Origin: Heloderma charlesbogerti | Lineage: Eukaryota > Chordata > Lepidosauria > Squamata > Helodermatidae | Direction: 5' to 3' | Length of the DNA stretch: 64,000 nucleotides | Assembly (NCBI GenBank): GCA_026122225.1 | Contig: JANEZZ010000982.1 | Coordinates: 801,501-865,500 of the forward strand | Part shown: in pieces, positions 1-12,424 of the stretch | Layout of the letters: each line of letters opens with the position of its first letter | Position numbering within the stretch: the stretch's first letter is position 1 | Translations under genes and position numbers: made by a program | Notes under the pieces: generated by a model | Database searches by the model: none | The model's input: only the letters and a program-made list of their open reading frames with translations | What the model was told of the DNA's origin: nothing

Positions 1-393
1 CTTCTCCAGGAGTCCCTGTCTTCTTCTACCAGGAAGAGGGCCTTCTCTGCTATGGCCCCCCGGCTGTGGAATGAGATCCCTAGAGAGGTTTGCCTGGCAC
101 CTACGTTGCAGTCCTTCCAGTGCCAGGTAAAGACCTTTTTATTCTCCCAGGCATTTTAGCTTCCTAGTCTTTTAGCTCTGGTGTTTTAAATCTGTATTTT
201 AAAGCTCTGCATTGCTGCTAGATTTTATTCTGGTTGTACTGTTATATTGTGGCTTTAAGCTTTCATCTTTTATATTGTCTTATGCTGCACTCTGTGGTTT
301 TATTTTTTGTGAACCGCCCAGAGAGCTTCAGCTATTGGGCAATATAGAAATGAAATGAATGAATGAATGAATGAATGAATAAATAAATAAATG
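1..393 (+). mobile_element. L2-like LINE, 3' end with coding tail
   Basis: The first 159 bases are open in frame 1 and end in TAG. They encode a peptide with the AFSAMAPRLWNEIP and VKTFLFSQAF motifs typical of the C-terminus of L2-like LINE proteins. A 3' UTR follows, with the GTGAACCGCCCAGAGAGC motif and an (AATG)n/(AATA)n tail at about 354-391. The element is cut by the window edge, so its 5' extent is unknown. It is a retrotransposon remnant, not a host gene. Confidence 0.75.
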
Positions 394-1468
394 GGATCTG
401 CCCTGGATACTCCTAAGCCTCTAAACTCAAAGGCTTATGAGTATCTAATGCAGAGCAGGAGTGCACCTCCCACTCTGCATTTTAGGTAGATGAGCATTTT
501 TGCCCATCTAGTTGAGGCTTCGGGGAGAGGGGGAGGAGGCTGGGGAGAGCTCGTATCCCCCCCATCCCCGGTTCCTCCCCTCCCCGCCCACCAGCACACT
601 CCCTTTTACCCCTCTACGAGGTCGCATTTGTGAGCTTGTAGCACAGCCATCACAGTTCTCCCTGCACCTGCTGCAAGGGGGAGGGGCAGGGAGCTCAGTT
701 TCCTGCCTCCGAGGTCAGAGCCAGGACACTGAACAATCCTATGCCCCCAGATGCTGTCTAGGGGCCATAGGATTGCTCTCTTATGGTGGCAAACACTTTC
801 ATGGGACAGAGCCCACTTTATCAGATTCACAAGCAGCACCCTCCCGGCCAAACCACACAAAAGGTAACATGATACAACTGTACATACATAGAAGAAGAAG
901 AAATACAAAGTTAGCATCACATTTTCATCACTGGCCAAATTGCACTGGCAACATTTATGCCAGTATTGGGACCATTTTATACCAAGTATGAAACGGATAT
1001 TGGAACTGCTTACAGATTGCTGAAGATTTATCAGCATGGACAAATATATTTGATCATATGTCTCTTAACGTTGCTACATATCAGTTAATCATCAAACGTC
1101 ATTGTTTCAGTTTAATAAACATTCTGAATGTTTATTTCTTGGATTCTAATGGCCACATCTGCCCATAATAATAAACCAGGATTCCTGGCTTATCCTGACT
1201 TACTGTGAAGGGGCAGTGTGCTAGTGCACACAGCCCATTCACTCTCACTTCACTCTTTATGCTGTGTCAGTGGGTTAAACAAACCAGGAAGGGACAGCTT
1301 ATCACGCTGTCCAAACCTGGGATCCTAGTTTGTTGCTCCCAGGCAAGCCAGAAGTGTAAGCTAGTATTGGATAAGCCAGGAATCCTTAATGTGGCCAATG
1401 TGTAATTGGGAAAACAGGTGTGGATGATATGCTTAAACCTTTTAGGTTTTACAAGTGGTGAACTGCAA
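394..1468. other. No gene; MITE-like hairpin remnant near 725-775
   Basis: No coding signal is convincing here. The stretch around 733-775 has CAATCCTAT paired with ATAGGATTG. The same end motif occurs at 11.75, 47.86 and 49.2 kb, so this is probably an old MITE copy. The rest is unrecognised. Confidence 0.4.
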
Positions 1469-1692
1469 CAAAAAGTTGCAGAGTGGAATACTCCTGTTCA
1501 GTGTTGTTGTTGTTGTTGTTGTTATTTACATTTCTATACTGCCCCATAGCCGAAGATCTCTGGGCGGTTCACAAAAGCTTACAAAAGTTGCTGAGGGGAA
1601 TACTCCTGTTCAGGGTTGTTGTTGCTGTTGTTGTTGTTGTTGTTATTTACATTTCTGTACCGCCCCATAGCCAAAGCTCTCTGGGTGGTTTA
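1469..1692 (-). repeat. Two tandem copies (112 bp period) of an L2-like 3' tip with (GTT)n
   Basis: A segment with AATACTCCTGTTCAG, a (GTT)n tract, and the L2-like end motif (CCCCATAGCC...CTCTGGG) appears twice, offset by 112 bp (1469 and 1581). The (GTT)n tracts at about 1502-1522 and 1616-1645 differ in length and interruption. It adjoins a longer minus-strand L2-like copy. Confidence 0.7.
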
Positions 1693-2150
1693 CCAAAGTT
1701 AAAACACTAAAATATAATATGCAAAGTTTAAAAACCATTTACATAAAAACATATGGACAATATAAACAGACAACAAGTAACTAAAAACAACCTTGAACTA
1801 AAAATATTTTTTTAAAAAATGCAACAATAAAACACAACTTAAAACAACACTGCTTAAAATAGTATACAAAAGTCAGCAAAGGAATGAGAGTTCTAAAACG
1901 GGAAGGCCTGCCGGAATAATAGTGTCTTTAATGCCTGCTTAAAAACCTTCAACGAGGTCAGCAGGCGCATTTCAACCGGCACGTCATTCCACAAGGGAGG
2001 GGCGGCAAAGGAAAAGGTCCTCTTGCATATGGCTGCCAGTCTCACATTAGGCAGCCGCAGCACAGAGCCCTCAGAGGACCTTAGCTGGTGGACTGGGACG
2101 TAGGGGGGAAGACGCTCCCTAAGGGTTTCAGTCACTCCATTCCATCCATT
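1693..2150 (-). mobile_element. L2-like LINE fragment, C-terminal coding region (degenerate)
   Basis: On the minus strand, 1893-2135 is open and encodes a peptide with PPYVPVHQLRSSEG, FSFAAPPLWNDVPVEMR and FKQALKTLLFRQAF. These are the C-terminal motifs of L2-like LINE proteins, here about 80 residues. The 1.69-1.89 kb part is the A-rich 3' UTR. The 5' part of the element is absent. Confidence 0.75.
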
Positions 2151-3300
2151 CTCCCTCTTGATGCCTCAAGGTGCCATTCTGTGGTTTCATTAGCCATGTT
2201 CCAAAAGAACCGTATACCTAGTTCAGTGAATTCAAGGGGTTTCTGTTTATTAAACACTCTGCTACATATCACATGGCAAACCACTTTTGAAAACGAGGGG
2301 CTTTCAGAAGCAGCTAGTGATATGGTAGGAGCTAGCAGGGAGCCTGCAGTCTAAAGAAAAAACTCAAAGTTCCATTGGACACATCCAAGCCCTTGGGAAC
2401 ACCTAAAGTAGTCCTTTAGGTCCCAGCCACTATAATGCTCATGGACATGTCATAGAAGTGGGGCAATTGCAAGCACAGAGAAATGTTCAATTTAAAAAAG
2501 AGAGAGAGAGAGCAAGAGAGAGAGAAACAATAGCTGATTCATCATTTCATTCATGGATTATGAGGAGAGCATAGTTCCAGCCCTTAAAATACTTCCAACC
2601 TCCTCCCTCTTTTATTGCCTGGGATCTTAAGAGCTTTATCATTTGCAGTCATAAAATGAAAATATACACCAAACCCTCAAAGGGCAAGTATGAAATTAAA
2701 TTATATTTGGGCATCTGTAACCTTTTAAAACGATCAGATTCCAGTTAATGTATTTCTTCCTGTTCCGAGGGCTGCCATGGTGTTTGATGGTGGGAAGCAG
2801 TCCAAAGGGCATTGGGAGATAATAAATTCACTGGAAGTTTCACCCCGAGGCAGTCCTCTATACACCATAGCTTCCATTTAGTAGGCCTGACCAAAAATCT
2901 TGTCACATTCAAAGGTCACTGAGGTTGTGGTTGGCATGGCCCATCGATCTCTCCCCGGTGGAAAAGAGTGACAGCTGAGCTCATAAGCAGCCTTCAGGAT
3001 TTGGAAGGGAAGCTAGCGTGGATGGAGGCTGGTTGGCAGAGGAGGGAATAGGGTAACCTGTAAAGGCCTTTGATGTCCTGTAAGCTAATGATAGCAGAGA
3101 ATATCCTTGAAGACTTCTTTTAAAGTCAATACTGCAGGACTCCCCATTTTGGCTTCCTCTGTTTGTGTCTTTGCAAAGATAGTTTCTATCCTTGCTGTTT
3201 TCCAGGGCCATATTCAGCCCAAGTTCAGTACTCCAATTTGAACCAAAATGTCTTAGAAATGCTAAACTTTGGCTCTATTGGGCCTTAACTTTTTAATTAC
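2151..3300. other. No gene recognised; short (GA)n tract
   Basis: An impure GA tract lies at about 2498-2526. Nothing else here could be assigned to a family. Confidence 0.35.
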
Positions 3301-3326
3301 ATTTTATAAGCATTCCATATATATTT

Positions 3327-3353
3327 GTGTGTGTGTGTGTGTGTGTGTGTGTA
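3327..3353. repeat. (GT)n microsatellite
   Basis: About 13 uninterrupted GT units. Confidence 0.95.
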
Positions 3354-3538
3354 TTCTCAGCTTCAGTACATTGATATTACATTTGTAGTCCATAACTTCC
3401 CTCCTTTTTCTCCATCTTCCTCTTCTCCATCCTATACTACCACTACCACCACCACTAACCATCACCTTTTTTATTTATTTCTGTAGTGTATACCCCAACC
3501 TTGAAAGGCCAGTCAGGACTCCTAGGGCAACTTGCAAA

Positions 3539-3655
<117 letters not shown>

Positions 3656-3762
3656 ACAAAGCATCAAAAACAATAATAAAACAACAGCATAGTTCTATAT
3701 AAAACACAGTATAGAACTCCAGTCAATTAAAACTGAAAGCAGCTTAATGTAATTGAGAAAAC

Positions 3763-4060
3763 ATTAAAAGTTAGCACTGTTTAAAATCTGGGGAAATAAA
3801 AAGGTAATTGTCTGGCACCAAAATGAAATGCCAGACAAGCCTCCCACAGACAGGAGGCCATGACCAAAAAGGCTCTCTCCTTGGTTACCACCAACCCACC
3901 TGATGGTGTGGGCACCCGGAGATGGACACAAAAAGATCATGGGTTTATATAAAGAGTTTTGTTTACATAAAGTCTGAAACACTTTGAAGTATTTCACATG
4001 GATTAAATTAGTAGTCCCAAGAAGAACCCTGTACAGTATGACCATGTATTAACACACCTT
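3763..4060 (-). mobile_element. L2-like LINE fragment (degenerate)
   Basis: Read on the minus strand, this resembles the other L2-like 3' fragments in the window: the TGGCACC...GCCAGACAAGCCTC block parallels 44.16-44.2 kb. No reading frame is intact. Boundaries are approximate. Confidence 0.45.
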
Positions 4061-5380
4061 TCAAACCCAGTGTTGACACAATGTTATCTATAATTTTCTG
4101 TGTTGTTCTTTTCTCAGTGTAAAACCACTTCCACGTATCCCAGATACAACAGACGTGGACCCGTATGTCCCCAAAAGCCTGTAGGTGATGATGGTGGGCT
4201 CACGTGATTGTAGGTTCCACCATACAAAAATCCCATATCCCTCCACAAAGAAAGCTAAATATCAGGGAGAAGGATTCTAAGCTAGTTTTCTCCCTGACTT
4301 GCTAGTTTTCAATGTGAATCTTGCTAGTTTTCAATGAAGATTTGGGAGGAGACAAGGAGCATTCACTTCAATTAAGCATTTAGGAGTCATTCTTGAAAAC
4401 ATTTACCCATTTTATATATGGAAGCACTGAGGCAAAGACTAGTCTCGGAGAGAACTGAAAATAGATGGAGAACAGACAACTGCAGAATGTGACACAGGCT
4501 ACTTCCCATCTCAAGTGGGCCTGAAATGGTGGGGGCTGCCACAGTCATATGCTCCTATATAACAACAACACAATGTGATGCACATGGAAAACTAGTATGT
4601 CAGGAGAAGTTTAGGCTGCTGATCACACTGGCTTCTCCATTTCCCCCCCCCCCCTTGAAGGTATTAATTGACTGATAACCTGGAAAAAAGAGAAATCTTT
4701 ATTTTATTTTTTGAAGCTCTCCAGAAGATAAAGATATGCAGTGCATATAAAGATGAAGTGAAGCAGACTGAATGTCATATGGGGAGTCAGCTGTTTCAAC
4801 ATCTTGCACGGGAATGCTGTGTGCAGTACGTGAAGAGGGCTTACAGGGAACAAGGAAAGCAGTGGCAGCTTCTCTCCCTCTCCCCATCCTTTTATCAGCC
4901 AGCATTGTCTTCTGCAAACAATAGGTGACACCTGTGACTTTTAAGGCACCCGCACAAAATGTTGTGGTTATGGTCTGCTGTGTTGTGCATGGTGGGGAAG
5001 TGTCAAGGAAAGTGGCTGCTTAGGTAATGCCAATTTCATCCTAGATATGGCAAGCATAGCATTATTCTGTAAGAAGTGGAACTGCAATAAAGTATTGCTT
5101 CCTCCTAACAAGAATGCTCTTGTTCAAGGTACCAACCAGCCCAACCCCTGTTTTTCCATTATGCTTTTCTGACTGACAGCATTCTGTAGTTACTTGCTCA
5201 CTCCCCATTGGGCTGGTTTTTCCCTCTCAGGTTTTGTTAAAGGATTTTTCCATACTTCTACAATCCTCTGGTTCTTCCCAGCATGCAGATATCTCCCTCT
5301 TGTTTCTCAGTGTCCCCATTTTGGCTCCAGTCCTGTCGGCACGGAGCCATCTGGGTTTGCTTGTAAAGGGATATCCATCC
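4061..5380. other. No gene recognised
   Basis: No ORF here has a family motif, and I saw no structured repeat apart from a short poly-C run near 4645. Confidence 0.35.
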
Positions 5381-5396
5381 ATCCATCCATCCATTA

Positions 5397-5474
<78 letters not shown>

Positions 5475-5503
5475 GATCTATCTATCATCTATCTATCGAG
5501 AGA
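5377..5503. repeat. Compound tetranucleotide microsatellite (ATCC)n-(TCTG)n-(TATC)n
   Basis: Short ATCC repeats, about 9 TCTG units, then about 16 TATC units with single-base interruptions. Likely polymorphic. Confidence 0.95.
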
Positions 5504-6016
5504 TGATTATAAACAAGGGATCTGTGGAGGAAAAATAACCCTGAGAAACTTCTCTAGTCTTCTTGACACACTTTTGGCCTCATCTAAAATTCTATAGGAA
5601 TGTCCAGATTTGAGTGAAATTTCATGGCAATCATAAATAATGTACTTGGCACAGTAATGTCTACCTGTTCTCTAAAGCACAGGAGTATTAGGTAAGAATC
5701 ATAATAGCAATAATGAAAAAGTCCTGTAGTGCCTTAGTGCCATGTATTGTCATACGCAAGGCCCTACATTCAGGGCTTCCAAGTGGGTTCAGGAGCCCTG
5801 AACAAACATAAGATGGCCTCTGAAATCACCTACAGGGACACCAATACCCCAACTAACTTATTTCAGACCACGCTGGACCTGCCTGGTAAACACAGAAACA
5901 CACACAGTACACCTCCTAGCCCAGAAGCCAGCCATATGGGAGAAGGTATATGATGTACTGGATAGGTTGTTACAGTTGGACTCACGCAGGAAGAGCTGGG
6001 GCTGAATTCTCCCTCA

Positions 6017-6256
6017 AATTTATTATTTATTTATTACATTTTTATCCCATCCCTCCTCCAAGGAGTTCAGGCTGACTTGTAAGGTTCCCCACACATATTT
6101 TTTTTCCTCACATCCCATCTGTGAGGTAGGCTAGGCTGAGTAAGAGTGACTGACCTGAGGTCACCCAGTGAACTTGATAACCAAGTGAGGATTTGAACTT
6201 GGATCTGCCTGGTCTTCGTCTGGCTCTCTAACCACTAGGCAACACTGACTCACCAT
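6017..6256 (-). mobile_element. tRNA-headed SINE with L2-like tail (minus strand)
   Basis: The minus strand begins near 6256 with a tRNA-like head (CTAGTGGTTAGAGAGCC), runs through a conserved body (the complement of GAGGTCACCCAGTGAACTTG), and ends at 6017 in an L2-like tail with (ATAAA)-type repeats. A second copy lies at 59719-59946 in the same orientation. The tail suggests mobilisation by an L2-type reverse transcriptase, as an inference. Confidence 0.7.
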
Positions 6257-6613
6257 TTCCATCTTTATAAATAGGCACCTCTATGAAGGTTTGTTTAATA
6301 TGCAGATATATATCAACATAATCAAATCAACATATTTAATTGAGGAACAGTCAATTGGTCAATCAACAAACAATATTTAATCAGTTGACGACCCAATCAG
6401 TTGGATACTTTCCATGCTGCTTAAACTAGTCTGCTATACCAACTTCCCTTTGTTTGGCATTCTTCATTAACATCCTCTTTAATGCATTCCTTCTTCATTA
6501 GTCTTGTTATCAGACCTAAAGAGCTGATGGGAAATATATGTAGCTCATGGTGATGTAACTATAAATGAATGTTCAAGGTTTTATCAGCTGGAAATTTCCC
6601 CTCTTCCCTTTTC

Positions 6614-8475
6614 ATAGATCATAGAATCATAAAGTTTGAAGGTGTCTCAGAGAGCATATAGTCCAGCCCTCTGCTCAATGCAGGCTCTGCACTGTAGGGT
6701 ACAGCTACAGCATCCCTGATAGATGGCTGTCCAGCCTCTGCTTAAGTATCTCCACTGAAGGAGAACCCACCACCTCCCAAGGCAATTTATTCCACTGCTG
6801 AACAACTCTCACTGTTGGGAAGTTTCCCTAATGTTAAGCAAAAATCTTCTTCCCTGAAATTTCTAGCCATTGGTTCTAATCCTGCCCAACAGAGAATAAG
6901 GGCATTTCTACATGAGGCTAAACTCCTTCACACTTATCAGGGCTTCTGTTCCATGTTCCTTGCAGGATTAAGATCAGCTCCTTTTCACATAGTTTCATCT
7001 GGTGTATTCCCTTCTGGGCAAGTTCTATATGTTTCATTATACAGCCACTAGATGGGGCTGTGGTATAGTTGTGATATAGTGGGATTTTGGAAATTCACCA
7101 GAAATTTCTTGCACTTCAAAGTGTGATAAAATCTCTTATAGCATTTTTCCCATTGAGAATAAAGCTGCTGTAATGGCCAGAAAGTATGGGAGGGGCCCTG
7201 GAGGTTGATGACGTTGTGTAAAGGACCTGCAAAAAGCTGTGAGTGACCAATCACAAGTGCACAATAAAAGCCTCATGCAGAGAAGCCCCAATAATGCTCC
7301 ATCTCCTGCATGACAGCCTTGCAGATATTTGAAGACTGCTGTCATGTCTCCCCGTAATCTTCTGTTCTCTGGGCAAAACATATCCAGCTCTTTCAACCAC
7401 TCCTCATAAGACCTGGTTTCCAGACCATTCATCATTGTGGTTGTTCTTCTCTGGACACACCAATGTCCTTAAAATGAGGGACCCAGAAATGAGGCACAGG
7501 AGGCCAAATGAGGCCTGACTAATGCAGAATAGAGAGGAACTATTGCTTCCTGTGATCTGGACACTGTGCTTCTGTTAATGCAGCCCAAGACTGCATTAGC
7601 TTTCTTAGCTCCCGCATCACACTGCTGGCTCATATTCAGCTTGTGATCTGAATGTGAAACTTCTCACATGTACTGCTGCTAAGCCAGGTCTCCCCCATTC
7701 CTATATTTGTGTCTTTAACTTTTTTTGTAACTAAATGCAAGACTTCTTTTGTAGTTTTTTGTAACTAAATGCAAGACTTCTAAATGCAATCTTTGTTGAA
7801 TCTCATCCTGTTAGATTTGGCCCAGTGTTCCAGCATGTCTAGATCTTTTTGAATCTTGATCCTCTCTTCTATGGTGTTGGCTATCCCTCTTAGCTTTGTG
7901 TCATCTGCAGATTTGATAAGCAACCCCTCTACATCCTCATCCAAGTCATTCACAAAAACATTGAACAGCACAGGGCCTAGGACAGAACCCTGCAGCACTC
8001 CACTTGAGATCTCCCTCCAAGAGGATGCCAAGCCATTAATTAGCACTCACCATGTATGATTGCTTAACCAGCTGTGGATCCATCTAATGGTAGTATTGTC
8101 TAACCCACCTTTTATCATCTTGTCAATAAGGATATCATGAGAAATCTTGTCAAATGCTTTGCTGAAATCAAGATATACTATGTCCACAGCATTCCCATGA
8201 TCTACAAAATTAGTAAATCTATCAAAAAAGGAGATAAGTTTGGTCTGGCATGACTTACTCTTGAAACCCATGTTGATTCCTAGTAACCAATGCATTATTT
8301 TCTAAATGCTCACAAACTGACTGCCGAATCATCTGTTCATGCTTTTTGCCCAGTACTGATGTCACCCTGAGTGGTTTGTAGTTTCCTCAATCTACCTTTC
8401 CCCCCTTCTTGAAGATGGGGACAACATTTCTCCATCCCTAATATTCCAGCACCTCAGTCATGTAATCAACCAGAA
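6614..8475 (-). mobile_element. CR1 LINE 3' half (RT C-terminal part to 3' UTR), broken
   Basis: The minus strand runs from reverse transcriptase coding (about 8475) to a 3' terminus near 6614 with the GATTCTATG motif typical of CR1 ends. The 8047-8295 frame holds DIVYLDFSKAFDKISHDIL (RT motif A). The 7780-8046 frame holds GVLQGSVLGPVLFNVFVND (motif B) and a SADDTKL version of the YADD motif. The 7136-7435 frame holds the C-terminal ENRRLRGDMTAVFKYL. Frameshifts and stops separate these pieces, and the 5' half is missing. A 390 bp TIR element interrupts it at 6900-7289. Confidence 0.85.
6900..7289. mobile_element. 390 bp TIR element inserted in CR1
   Basis: The ends are inverted: GGGCATTTCTACATGAGGC at left and GCCTCATGCAGAGAAGCCCC at right. 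AATAA flanks it on both sides (6895-6899 and 7290-7294). Removing it rejoins the CR1 3' sequence that reads CAGAGAATAA then TGCTCCATCTCCTGCATGACAGCC. There is no coding capacity. The superfamily is undetermined; a Harbinger-type TAA duplication is one possibility. Confidence 0.65.
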
Positions 8476-8490
8476 GCTTGGGTTCGTGGT

Positions 8491-8512
8491 GTGTGTGTGT
8501 GTGTGTGTGTCT
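8491..8512. repeat. (GT)n microsatellite
   Basis: About 11 GT units just outside the CR1 remnant. Confidence 0.9.
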
Positions 8513-8514
8513 GT

Positions 8515-9815
8515 ATTTATGGTAAATGATCAGTTTTACACCTCCTTTTGATGCAAGAAGGATATGAAATGAAAAAGATTACCATATTAAAAAATTTCTA
8601 CTTCCTCCCCTCCTGTTAAGTGTAAATTGGTAGATGATTAATTTTTAACATGTGGATTAGGGTCTTTCTTAATTAATCTTATTGTTAGCAATTGAAAACT
8701 CTTGTACATATGGACAGTAATTTCAGTTTATAATGATTTGGGAGTGAAGTTGTAATAACTAGGGAGATGCAAAACATTTCCTTTCCTATTTTTTTTTCTT
8801 TAAATGCTCTGCTTGGCTCTGTTAGATCAGGGAGTAGCAGAGTCGTTCTGCCTGACAAATTTGAATGCAGCACAGATCGTTGCGGGCAGAAAGTCTGGGC
8901 TGATTTTGGATAGTCCTTTTCCATAAATAGAAATCCAAGCCAGTATACATAAAGTTGTTTGTTTGTTTATTCATTTATTTAGCTGCTTTAAAAATACCGC
9001 TTTTCAGGCAAAGATTGTCTCCCAAAGTGTCTCGCATCAGTAAAAGAGAGAGGCAGGCCCCGCCATCAGGCTTACAAACTAAAAAGATGAGTGGGGAAGG
9101 GAGAAAGTAGAGGAGGGAGATCAGTTCTTCCAAGCCAGAACAAAGTTGTGAGCTATGCATAGAGATGTATATGGATTGTGTGTGTTTCACAGAAATGTCA
9201 GGCGCCTTTCATTCCATCATCTGCCCATCAGCAGATTGGATTTTTTTTGTTTCCAAATTTGCACAAATGAGTGCCACAAGTCCATGGAATCTGCCTCACA
9301 GGAGAAAAGCTGACCCATTGTGGAATCCATGGGCTGGATTCATGAAAATTCAAATCCTTTTGGATCCATTGCGGATTTCTCTGACATCCCTCTCTATTCA
9401 TGCAACGGCATTTATATCCATTTGGGGCCAGGCTGGTTGTCCCTTGCTGGTGTTTTTGCACCAAATAGCAACTGGTGGCTCTTGTTTCTTAGGTTGATGG
9501 ATGGAGTGAGGTTGTCCTTTGCCTCTTGCTTCTACAGACCCAGGGCAATGGGCAGTTGAAAGAGGTGAGAGTTCTTTCTGGCAGGGAGTGGGAGAAGTGA
9601 ACTTTCTGCAGCTGCTCTTTCTCTGGCTGATGGAAGGACCAGATCAATCTCCCCCTTGCCTTGATGTCATTCCTCAGAAGTAGTGCAGACTTGCAGTGGC
9701 CCTAAGGCTCCTGGCTGATAGCGGAAGTCAGAATGTGCCTCCATTCTGTTCTCCAGTCCTAAGGCTAGTAACTTAAGAATTGCAACTACATTTGTAGTTC
9801 GGCTTTTGCTATTTA
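8515..9815. other. No gene recognised
   Basis: ORFs here lack family motifs and overlap on both strands, as chance frames do. No repeat was assigned. Confidence 0.35.
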
Positions 9816-10255
9816 TTTTTATTTATTTTATTTATTTACTATATTTATGTACTGCTCCACATCAAAGGTTACAAAGCAGTGAACAACAAGATAAAAGAAT
9901 AAAACCCCATAATTAACACAAATCATTTTAAAAGAACAGATTCTGAACTTAATGGCCACAGCTGGTCACTCAGGGAAGGCCTCTCGAAATAATGTCTTCA
10001 GGAGTTGCTGACAGCAATACGCGGCGCCTGCCTGACCTCCAAAGGCAGGGAATTCCACAGGAAGGGCACCACTACGCTGAAGGCTCTTTTTTGGTGGACT
10101 CCAGCTGGGCCATAGGTCCATGTGGAACCACCAGGAGCAAGCCCTCAGTTGACCTCAGTGACTGGGCAGGTTGGTAAAGAAAGAAAAAGAAAAGAAAAAA
10201 AGGTGCTCTCTCAGGTATCCTGGTCCCAAGTTGTTGAGGGCTTTTTATTTACTGG
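9816..10255 (-). mobile_element. L2-like LINE fragment (degenerate)
   Basis: A TTTATT-rich 3' tip and a 'CTGCTCCACATCAAAGGTTAC' style UTR are followed by degenerate coding (the complement of CAGGGAATTCCACAGG...GAAGGCTC), matching the minus-strand L2 copies at 1.9 and 37.3 kb. An (A/G)-rich insertion lies at about 10178-10201. Confidence 0.5.
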
Positions 10256-11750
10256 TATCAGTGTGGATATTGCTGGAAATGGAGAAGGGGACTTGAGCTG
10301 GAGCTGGTGGTAAGGACAGAGGTCCATCTTTGTGAGAGTTTTCCATTGTTAATAATGAGCTCAAAGTGCAATGAACTGATGGTACGCAGCAAGGGCAGAA
10401 GTCCAGGTTCTTGTGTTTTTGCCAAGCCTGGCCAATCCAGACACTTCATGTTGCCTGCCAGCCTGAGAGGCCAATGTCTTTTCACTTCATCTGTCACAGA
10501 AAAAAAAAGTGATGACTGCAACTAGATGAATGGAAAACTGGCTAGCGCATAGGGTAAAGTCACCACGCTTTTCAGTGTTGTGACACATTTAGATGTAGTA
10601 GGTTTTGCTAGTCAGGGAAAGTGTGTGTGCCTCTATAGATGCCCTCTGTGTGAGAACAAGGAGAGGAGAATATGCCCCACATGGCTCATGAAATCACAGC
10701 ATCACTTAACATGGTTCCTTGCTTGTGTCATTTAATATATGTTGAGAGGCAAGAGGGGTGTGCTGATTTTCTTTCAGAACCCTTTGGAATAGTTTTCTCT
10801 GCATGGGACCATACCATGTGCAGATATCTGACAGAGAGAGAAAGGTGTATATGTGGAGGTAGGAATCAAATGTAAAATCCTTCTGTTGTGACAAAATACA
10901 GGTTTGTCATTTGGGGGCTATTAAGCCCATGATTTATAGCCACAAATTGGTAGTTAAATGGTAATTGCAAATGCCATTTAAGAAAATGGGTCTCACCTTC
11001 AATTTTTTTTTTATTTTGGGATTTTTTTAAAGACAATCAAGACTGATCCTAAAGAAAAACCAATCATCCCTCACAGTTGAAAATTAACCTGTTCCTTGGT
11101 CAGCCGAGGACAGGCTGGGACTTTATTTATTTATTTATTTCTATATGAAATAATATATTTGTTCTAATAAATATATTCTAATAAATAAATATACACTATA
11201 TTCTAATATATTGGGATCTCCTCAGCTGGTTTGAAAAAGCTTAATTTGCTCTGTGAACTGCATTCTGTTATCAGTTCTCCATTACTGTCAGTCAACTGAC
11301 CTGTCCAAAGGCACAAGCGGCAGTGATGGTGACAATGGCAGACACTCAGTTCTCAGCACATGGCGTTTGGGGGAGGAGCATGCACTAAAAAAGCAGTTGC
11401 CCTCTTCCAGTTCAGGCAGAGATGAAATATCTTGACAAGTATGCCTTGTGGGTTAGCCAGGAGAGCTCACTGCCACACACAAGGCGGCAGAGGGAGGGGA
11501 CACACGCACACCACACACACTAAAAGAGTATCTGAATTCTGAGAAGAAATTGTGTGGTTGGGAGAGAGAGGAGGACATTGAAGTTGTTGTAGTAAACATG
11601 TATGTCTTCCCTTAAAGTTATGCCATAGGGTGTCCTCATTTCCAAGGATGGTTCTAAGGGTTTTGTTTTCTGCCTTTTGTCCTAGCGTGGAGCACTTAAC
11701 GGAATGTGACAGCTAGATATCTCAGCCCCTTTATTCTGCACAAGACATTT
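10256..11750. other. No gene recognised; AT-rich TTTA/TAAA tracts
   Basis: TTTA repeats occur near 11123-11140 and ATAAATATA runs near 11160-11210. Nothing else could be assigned. Confidence 0.35.
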
Positions 11751-11753
11751 ATT

Positions 11754-11877
11754 TAAGGTGCAATCCTATGCAAGTTTAGACAGAAAAAAGGCATACAACT
11801 CCCAGCATGCCCCAGCCAGCATAGCTGGGAACTATAGACCTTTTTTCTGTCTGCACTTGCATAGGATTGCTCCCTTA
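11754..11877. mobile_element. Short hairpin MITE (about 124 bp)
   Basis: Inverted ends of about 40 bp: TAAGGTGCAATCCTATGCAA at left, matched by TTGCATAGGATTGCTCCCTTA at right, with CAGAAAAAAG/CTTTTTTCTG continuing the stem. A central block includes an AACTCCCAGCATGCCCCAGC motif. The same end motif appears at 47.86 kb. Confidence 0.75.
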
Positions 11878-12194
11878 CTATATTTTATTGGGGAGTGGCA
11901 AGTGGGACAGGAATGGCAGGCCAACTGGAGCATTATCTTCATTTCTGCTTCTTTATAACTCAGGATGGGTGAGTGAGAAAGTTCTGATTCTACAACCATT
12001 TACTTGGAAGTCTGGGTTCATAATGCCTGCTTAGAGTTACAGTTACAACATGGCCCCAGAGAAGCCACTGTCTCTAAGGCCCCATTCCCCATCCATAAAA
12101 CTGGACCACTTAATGACCACCATCACAAAAGAGTAAGTAAACTCTCCCCAGTCTAATACAAAATCAACAAAATCAACATGAACATCCTCTGGAC

Positions 12195-12424
12195 AGGAAA
12201 TTCCGGCTGAACCTCAGGAAAAACTTCCTGACTGTTAGAGCAGTATGACAATGGAACCCATTACCTAGGGAGGTGGTAGGCTCTCCCACACTGGAGGCAT
12301 TCAAGACGAGGCTGGACAGCCATCTGTCAGGGATACTCTGACTTGGATTCCTGCATTGAGCAGGGGGTTGGATTCGTTGGTCTTGTAGGCCCCTTTCAAC
12401 CCTACCATTCTATGATTCTATGGT
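12195..12424 (+). mobile_element. CR1 3' end (C-terminus remnant and 3' UTR)
   Basis: The plus strand carries the CR1 ending: a degenerate CGGCTGAACCTCAGGAAAAA... block, then GGTTGGATTCGTTGGTCTTG and a terminal CATTCTATGATTCTATGG octamer repeat. It is strongly 5' truncated, as is usual for CR1. Confidence 0.8.
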
